Shown here in pieces: positions 31,684 through 34,175 of a stretch of 34,175 nucleotides of DNA. Below the pieces are notes generated by a model. It worked only from the letters and a program-made list of their open reading frames with translations, had not been told where the DNA came from and searched no databases. Origin of the DNA: a virus; IMG/VR virus record IMGVR_UViG_3300025873_000020, positions 1 to 34,175 of that record. The stretch is one strand, 5' to 3'. The translations under genes and the position numbers were made by a program. The number at the start of each line of letters is the position of its first letter. The first letter of the stretch is position 1.

Positions 31684-31757
31684 TCCCCGCCGTATCGGCC
31701 AAGGCATTCATAACACTTTACGACGAACTGACGGATGGAAAGGAAGAGACCAAGTGA
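30402..31757 (+). CDS. C5 cytosine DNA methyltransferase
   Basis: A 451-residue protein from GTG 30402 with GAGGAG upstream. Motif I CAGYGGIGMGL (SAM binding, residues 14-24), motif IV GYPCQPFS with catalytic C86, motif VI FCENVAG (about 121-127) and motif VIII QRLFLLA (166-172) are intact. Motif X is near the end (LRALGNGVIPAVSAKAF, about 420-436). The region 173-415, where the target-recognition domain lies, is Gly/Glu-rich and contains repeated LADPN/LANSK-type segments. The same DNA in the +1 frame encodes another conserved-looking methyltransferase C-terminus (see the separate entry). It would protect phage DNA from host restriction. Specificity is unknown. Confidence 0.85.
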   Translation: MDNVEKPFTVMEWCAGYGGIGMGLQRVIRNMRTVAYSEIELFGCEILASRMEAGQIDAAPIWTNLKTFPCERFRGMVDLLVAGYPCQPFSTAGKRKGEEDPRHLWPFIERAISDVRPNWVFCENVAGHLTLGFKDPVCHDLDELGYEVAAGLFTARGDAGLPHKRQRLFLLAHDKSAGTGLDERRLRRQPDEADGPNEILRSLADPNRDESSEGRRPDAEVPGLSSDQGEELGPALSGGDGDAFGIDLAPAGPGAEQYWWEPARVLANDHSAVRHGNERPEGESGNLPTGGGQGVLANSKGAGERRAAGEMGEKTEGEGGAGNQSAPPPVGQGEAGAGELGDASSEGFRRVEDEPSSSESGQARRHTDGTSDRPRQSVGHEIITPLGRGPDGPPDRLDGPDLLAAYQSLGSSVHSRVDELRALGNGVIPAVSAKAFITLYDELTDGKEETK

Positions 31758-31758
31758 A

Positions 31759-31935
31759 ATGTCAATCGAGGAACTCAGGGCGCTTCCCTGGTCGCCCGGC
31801 CCCAAGATGTCCCAAGCCGACTGGCATAAATTCCTCAAGGTCTGCCTCCCCAAGTTCTGGGCGCTGCGAGGGGGACAGCCGCCCACCATGTCGTCTCTCG
31901 ATTTCTCATCTAAAAAGCATGGACGACTCAGGTGA
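31759..31935 (+). CDS. Small protein of unknown function
   Basis: A 58-residue product from ATG 31759 (an in-frame ATG at 31735 overlaps the methyltransferase; AAGGAAGAG about ten bases before 31759 favours the later start). Sequence MSIEELRALPWSPGPKMSQA, then DWHKFLKVCLPKFWALRGG, with a basic end. It is short and helical. No family is recognised. It overlaps the next gene by 17 nt. Confidence 0.5.
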   Translation: MSIEELRALPWSPGPKMSQADWHKFLKVCLPKFWALRGGQPPTMSSLDFSSKKHGRLR

Positions 31936-32140
31936 AATCGACTGGAAATATTCTTGCCCGAACGGCGAAGGCGGTAACCTCGTGGTGGTCGAGCATCCGC
32001 TCGGCGGTGAGGCGCGGATTCGCCTGCAAGGGGACGAGTGGCGCCTCCGGATTACCGGGGAAGACGTCCCCGAACGCCCCCACGAAAGTCTCGAAGACGC
32101 GCTCTGGTACGCCCAACGCATCCTGGCCGACAGGCCCTGA
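31919..32140 (+). CDS. Small acidic protein of unknown function
   Basis: A 73-residue product from ATG 31919 (MDDSGEIDWKYSCPNGEGGN...), inside the end of the preceding gene. The beta-rich middle (LVVVEHPLGGEARIRLQGDE, then WRLRITGED) and short C-terminal helix (SLEDALWYAQRILADRP) suggest a compact alpha/beta fold. It is 3 nt from the polymerase gene, so it is probably translated with it; a replication accessory role is a guess. Confidence 0.55.
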   Translation: MDDSGEIDWKYSCPNGEGGNLVVVEHPLGGEARIRLQGDEWRLRITGEDVPERPHESLEDALWYAQRILADRP

Positions 32141-32143
32141 CGG

Positions 32144-33901
32144 ATGATAGCTTTAGACCTAGAAACTGTCTGGTCGGACCAGTACTCGGTGGCCACCCTC
32201 GGCCTCGACCGATACGTCCTAAACCCCCAGTTCAGGGTCACCCTCGTGGCCCTCTGGAGTCCCGAGTTCCAATGGGTGGGGCCTCCCCTCGAGTTACCCG
32301 TCGAGCGGATACGGGGTCAACAACTCTGCGCGCACAACGCCGAGTTCGATTCGGTCTGCTGCCGCCTCGCAATCCACCGGGGCCAGATGCCCGCCTTCGA
32401 GCCCGCCGGCTGGACCTGCACCGCCGACATGGCCTCCTGGCACCAAGTCCCCCGAAGCCTCAAGGGAGCGACGAAAGAACTTTTCGCCATCGACATGTCG
32501 AAGCAGGCCCGCGACGACATGAAGGGCCTGGACCCAGAGATGGTCGGCGGCAACCCCATCTTCAGGCAGTATGCCCTAGATGACGCCAAAGCGTCATGGG
32601 ACATCTGGAACGAATTACAAATCGGGTTTCCCGAGAAGGAGGCCCTCCTGTCCGAATTGACCCGAAGGATCGCGGGCACCGGGCTGCCCTTCGACGGGCC
32701 GATGGCGAACGATTTCATAATGGCCCTCGAGGATTCGGAATTGGTCTGCGAAAAGGAGATCCCCTGGAGGCGCGGGCCGAAGCCCGCCGCCATCGGGTCA
32801 ACCGTCGCCCTAATCGAGGCGTGTAAACTGGCCGGCATCCCCCCACCCCCATCGACCAACGAGAACGATCCCGAGTGCATGGTCTGGAAAGCCACCTATC
32901 CCGCCCAGGGTAAATGGGTGGACGCCATGACCCGCCACCGAAAGGTTACCAAGGCGGCCAAGCAGCTTCTAAGCATTCTCATGCGGAAGAGACCCGACGG
33001 CCGGGTATCCACTCGCCTGAAATACTGCGGCGCTCCCCATACCGGTCGCTGGTCGGGGACCGGAGGCGTGAACTTCCAGGCCCTCCCGCGAGGCGAGGTC
33101 GAGGGCACCTCGGTAAAGAAGTGCCTCTCAGCCCCCGCCGGGAAAGTCCTCGTTACCGTGGACCTTTCACAGATCGAACCCAGAATCCTCCACTGGCTGG
33201 CCGGCGACATGCCCTTTCTCGGCCTCCTCGCCGGGGGCATCGATCTATATGAAGCGCACGGGCGAGCGAGCGGCCTCTACCAGGAGGACGAACCGATGAA
33301 GGATTTCGCCCCCGAACTTCGCCACCTCTGCAAGGCTCGCGTCCTCGGCCTGGGATACGGTTGCGGGGGTCAGCGATTTGCCGCCGTGGCGGAAGCCCTC
33401 ACGGCGGGCAACCTCACGCTCGACGCCGCCCAAGCAGCCCAACAGGTAGCCGGCTACCGGAAACAGAATCCCCTCATCCCCGCCCTCTGGCAGAAGCTGG
33501 AAGACTTCGTCACGGCGTCCATCTCCCAGACTGACGGCGACATCGTCGTGGTCGAGACTCGGAGCGGGAAGCCGATCAGGTATTTCGAGGTGAAGGAGGA
33601 GGCCGGACGACTCTCCGGAACGACCGTCCGAGGCGGCCCCCGAAAGAAGCTGTGGGGCGGTCTGCTGACCGAGAACCTGGTTCAAGCAACCGCTCGAGAA
33701 ATTTTCGCGGACGGCCTCCTCAAGGTCGCCGCAGCCAACCTCCCAATCTGCCTGCACGTCCACGATTCGATAACCGTGGAGGTGGCCGAGGCTGAAGGGC
33801 GGGCGGCTCTGGACCTAATGGTCACATTGATGACCGAGCCGCCGGCATGGGCCGAGGGCCTTCCCCTCGCCGCAGAGGGTGAAGTGAAAGGATATTATTG
33901 A
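32144..33901 (+). CDS. Family A DNA polymerase with 3'-5' exonuclease domain
   Basis: A 585-residue replicative polymerase of phage type. Exonuclease: IALDLET (D5, E7), AHNAEFD (D69) and YALDD (Y143, D147), so proofreading should be active. Polymerase: motif A VTVDLSQIE (D340), motif B CKARVLGLGYG (K397) and motif C HVHDSITVE (H540, D541). It is short for the family and has no 5' nuclease domain, as in T7-like and other compact phage polymerases. Its TGA overlaps an ATG at 33901. The GGCNN repeat array starts 14 nt later. Confidence 0.95.
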   Translation: MIALDLETVWSDQYSVATLGLDRYVLNPQFRVTLVALWSPEFQWVGPPLELPVERIRGQQLCAHNAEFDSVCCRLAIHRGQMPAFEPAGWTCTADMASWHQVPRSLKGATKELFAIDMSKQARDDMKGLDPEMVGGNPIFRQYALDDAKASWDIWNELQIGFPEKEALLSELTRRIAGTGLPFDGPMANDFIMALEDSELVCEKEIPWRRGPKPAAIGSTVALIEACKLAGIPPPPSTNENDPECMVWKATYPAQGKWVDAMTRHRKVTKAAKQLLSILMRKRPDGRVSTRLKYCGAPHTGRWSGTGGVNFQALPRGEVEGTSVKKCLSAPAGKVLVTVDLSQIEPRILHWLAGDMPFLGLLAGGIDLYEAHGRASGLYQEDEPMKDFAPELRHLCKARVLGLGYGCGGQRFAAVAEALTAGNLTLDAAQAAQQVAGYRKQNPLIPALWQKLEDFVTASISQTDGDIVVVETRSGKPIRYFEVKEEAGRLSGTTVRGGPRKKLWGGLLTENLVQATAREIFADGLLKVAAANLPICLHVHDSITVEVAEAEGRAALDLMVTLMTEPPAWAEGLPLAAEGEVKGYY

Positions 33902-33914
33902 TGGATTTTTCATT

Positions 33915-33995
33915 GGCGCGGCTGGGCGCGGCTGGGCGAGGCGAGGCCGGGCGGGGCGAGGCAACCCATCGGGCTTCGGCCCGACAGTTTTCAGA
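33915..33995 (+). repeat. Array unit 1
   Basis: Ten pentamers (33915-33964) with variable pairs GC, TG, GC, TG, GA, GA, CG, GG, GA, AA. The tail hairpin is TCGGGC-TTCG-GCCCGA (33969-33984), then CAGTTTTCAG. Unit length 81 nt. Confidence 0.9.
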
Positions 33996-34088
33996 GGCGT
34001 GGCGAGGCCGGGCCTGGCCTGGCGAGGCGAGGCTCGGCGAGGCTCGGCAAGGCAACCCATCGGGCCGAGAGGCCCGACAGTTTTCAGT
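33996..34088 (+). repeat. Array unit 2 (GNRA-loop variant)
   Basis: Twelve pentamers (33996-34055) with variable pairs GT, GA, CG, CT, CT, GA, GA, TC, GA, TC, AA, AA. The tail hairpin is TCGGGCC-GAGA-GGCCCGA (34060-34077): seven base pairs instead of six, loop replaced. Unit length 93 nt. Confidence 0.9.
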
Positions 34089-34175
34089 GGCGCGGCATGG
34101 CGAGGCGTGGCGTGGCGAGGCGTGCCACGGCGAGGCGAGGCGAGGCAACCCATCGGGCTTCGGCCCGACAGTTTT
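34089..34175 (+). repeat. Array unit 3 (cut by window end)
   Basis: Twelve pentamers (34089-34148) with pairs GC, AT, GA, GT, GT, GA, GT, then one deviant GCCAC (34124-34128), then GA, GA, GA, AA. The hairpin is TCGGGC-TTCG-GCCCGA (34153-34168), then CAGTTTT at the window edge. Confidence 0.9.

Larger units (their letters stand above)
33901..34175 (+). other. Open frame through the pentamer array, possibly translated
   Basis: ATG 33901 overlaps the polymerase stop (TGATG) and has AAAGGA at 33887-33892 with 8-nt spacing. The frame stays open to the window end (MDFSLARLGAAGRGEAGRGE..., rich in A, R, G, E). However, GGCNN pentamers create + strand stops only when NN is TA, so open frames are expected in any phase, and the encoded hairpin segment falls in different phases in the three units. 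The unit spacings of 81 and 93 nt are multiples of three, a weak point for coding. An RNA role fits the data better. Confidence 0.25.
33915..34175 (+). ncRNA. Tandem GGCNN pentamer/hairpin array, candidate structured RNA (continues past the window)
   Basis: Three units are visible. Each has 10-12 consecutive pentamers GGC plus two variable bases, the last always GGCAA, then CCCA, a perfect stem-loop, CAGTTTT and CA. The sequence before the first unit (ATTTTTCATT) resembles the end of this tail. The loops are UUCG closed by C-G in units 1 and 3 and GAGA in unit 2. Both are classes of very stable RNA tetraloop only when read on the + strand; the complement would give CGAA and TCTC. Together with a position directly behind the polymerase gene, this indicates + strand transcription. 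The function is unknown. Confidence 0.7.

Noticed and set aside
33815-34153. Minus-strand ORFs of about 110 residues (Pro/Arg/Ala/Ser-rich) across the array
   Set aside because: Pentamer repeats of GGCNN leave nearly all frames open; both overlapping frames give the same kind of low-complexity peptide, and the tetraloops indicate the + strand.
33915-34175. CRISPR array
   Set aside because: The intervening segments are runs of one pentamer pattern rather than unrelated spacers of constant length, and no cas gene is present.

Overview
The window is a contiguous piece of a GC-rich genome of a tailed dsDNA phage (Caudoviricetes). It carries TerL, a portal of about 690 residues, a scaffold, a HK97-fold/SU10-like capsid protein, a head-tail adaptor, a nozzle-like protein and two large Gln/Ala-rich putative ejection proteins. 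No tape measure, tail tube or sheath gene is visible, so a short-tailed (podovirus-like) virion is the best inference. The host cannot be named. Nearly everything reads on the + strand in tightly coupled operons (many ATGA, GTGA or TAATG overlaps). The only convincing minus-strand gene is an HTH protein at 667-1269. I saw no tRNA, integrase, CRISPR or recognisable endolysin.

Layout. 2-319: C-terminus of a gene entering from the left, possibly a replication ATPase. 320-666: structured or degenerate intergenic DNA. 667-1571: divergent HTH gene with a large operator-like inverted repeat, then a control region with an 11-G run. 1572-9212: packaging and head genes (TerL, two small HTH proteins, portal, tiny ORFs, a PD-(D/E)XK protein, an extended -10 promoter, scaffold, capsid protein), closed by an intrinsic terminator. 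9303-14230: adaptor, small structural proteins, a LamG-like appendage, three small membrane proteins (probable lysis/holin cassette) and the nozzle-like protein. 14243-27903: two putative ejection proteins, a 2921-residue multidomain 'polyvalent' protein and a small trailing ORF. 28091-33901: DNA-metabolism operon (RuvC-like resolvase, SSB-like protein, RecB-like exonuclease, RHH protein, C5 cytosine methyltransferase, two small proteins, family A DNA polymerase).

The most unusual element is at the right edge. From 14 nt after the polymerase stop to the end of the window (33915-34175) there are three tandem units. Each is a run of 10-12 pentamers of the form GGCNN ending in GGCAA, followed by a conserved CCCA, a perfect hairpin and CAGTTTT. 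The hairpin is C(UUCG)G-capped in units 1 and 3 but has a GAGA (GNRA) tetraloop with one extra base pair in unit 2. That is a tetraloop swap with the helix preserved, as expected of a selected RNA read on the + strand. I know of no described function for such arrays. The array runs off the window.

Two other points stand out. The methyltransferase gene carries a second long frame in which its LA(D/N)-type motifs become WPTP-type motifs and which contains another canonical methyltransferase C-terminal signature. The giant protein has five LFMPA-like motifs separating recognisable modules: HExxH, RHH, GYF_2-like, ADP-ribosyltransferase-like, a polyvalent-associated domain and a 2H phosphoesterase.
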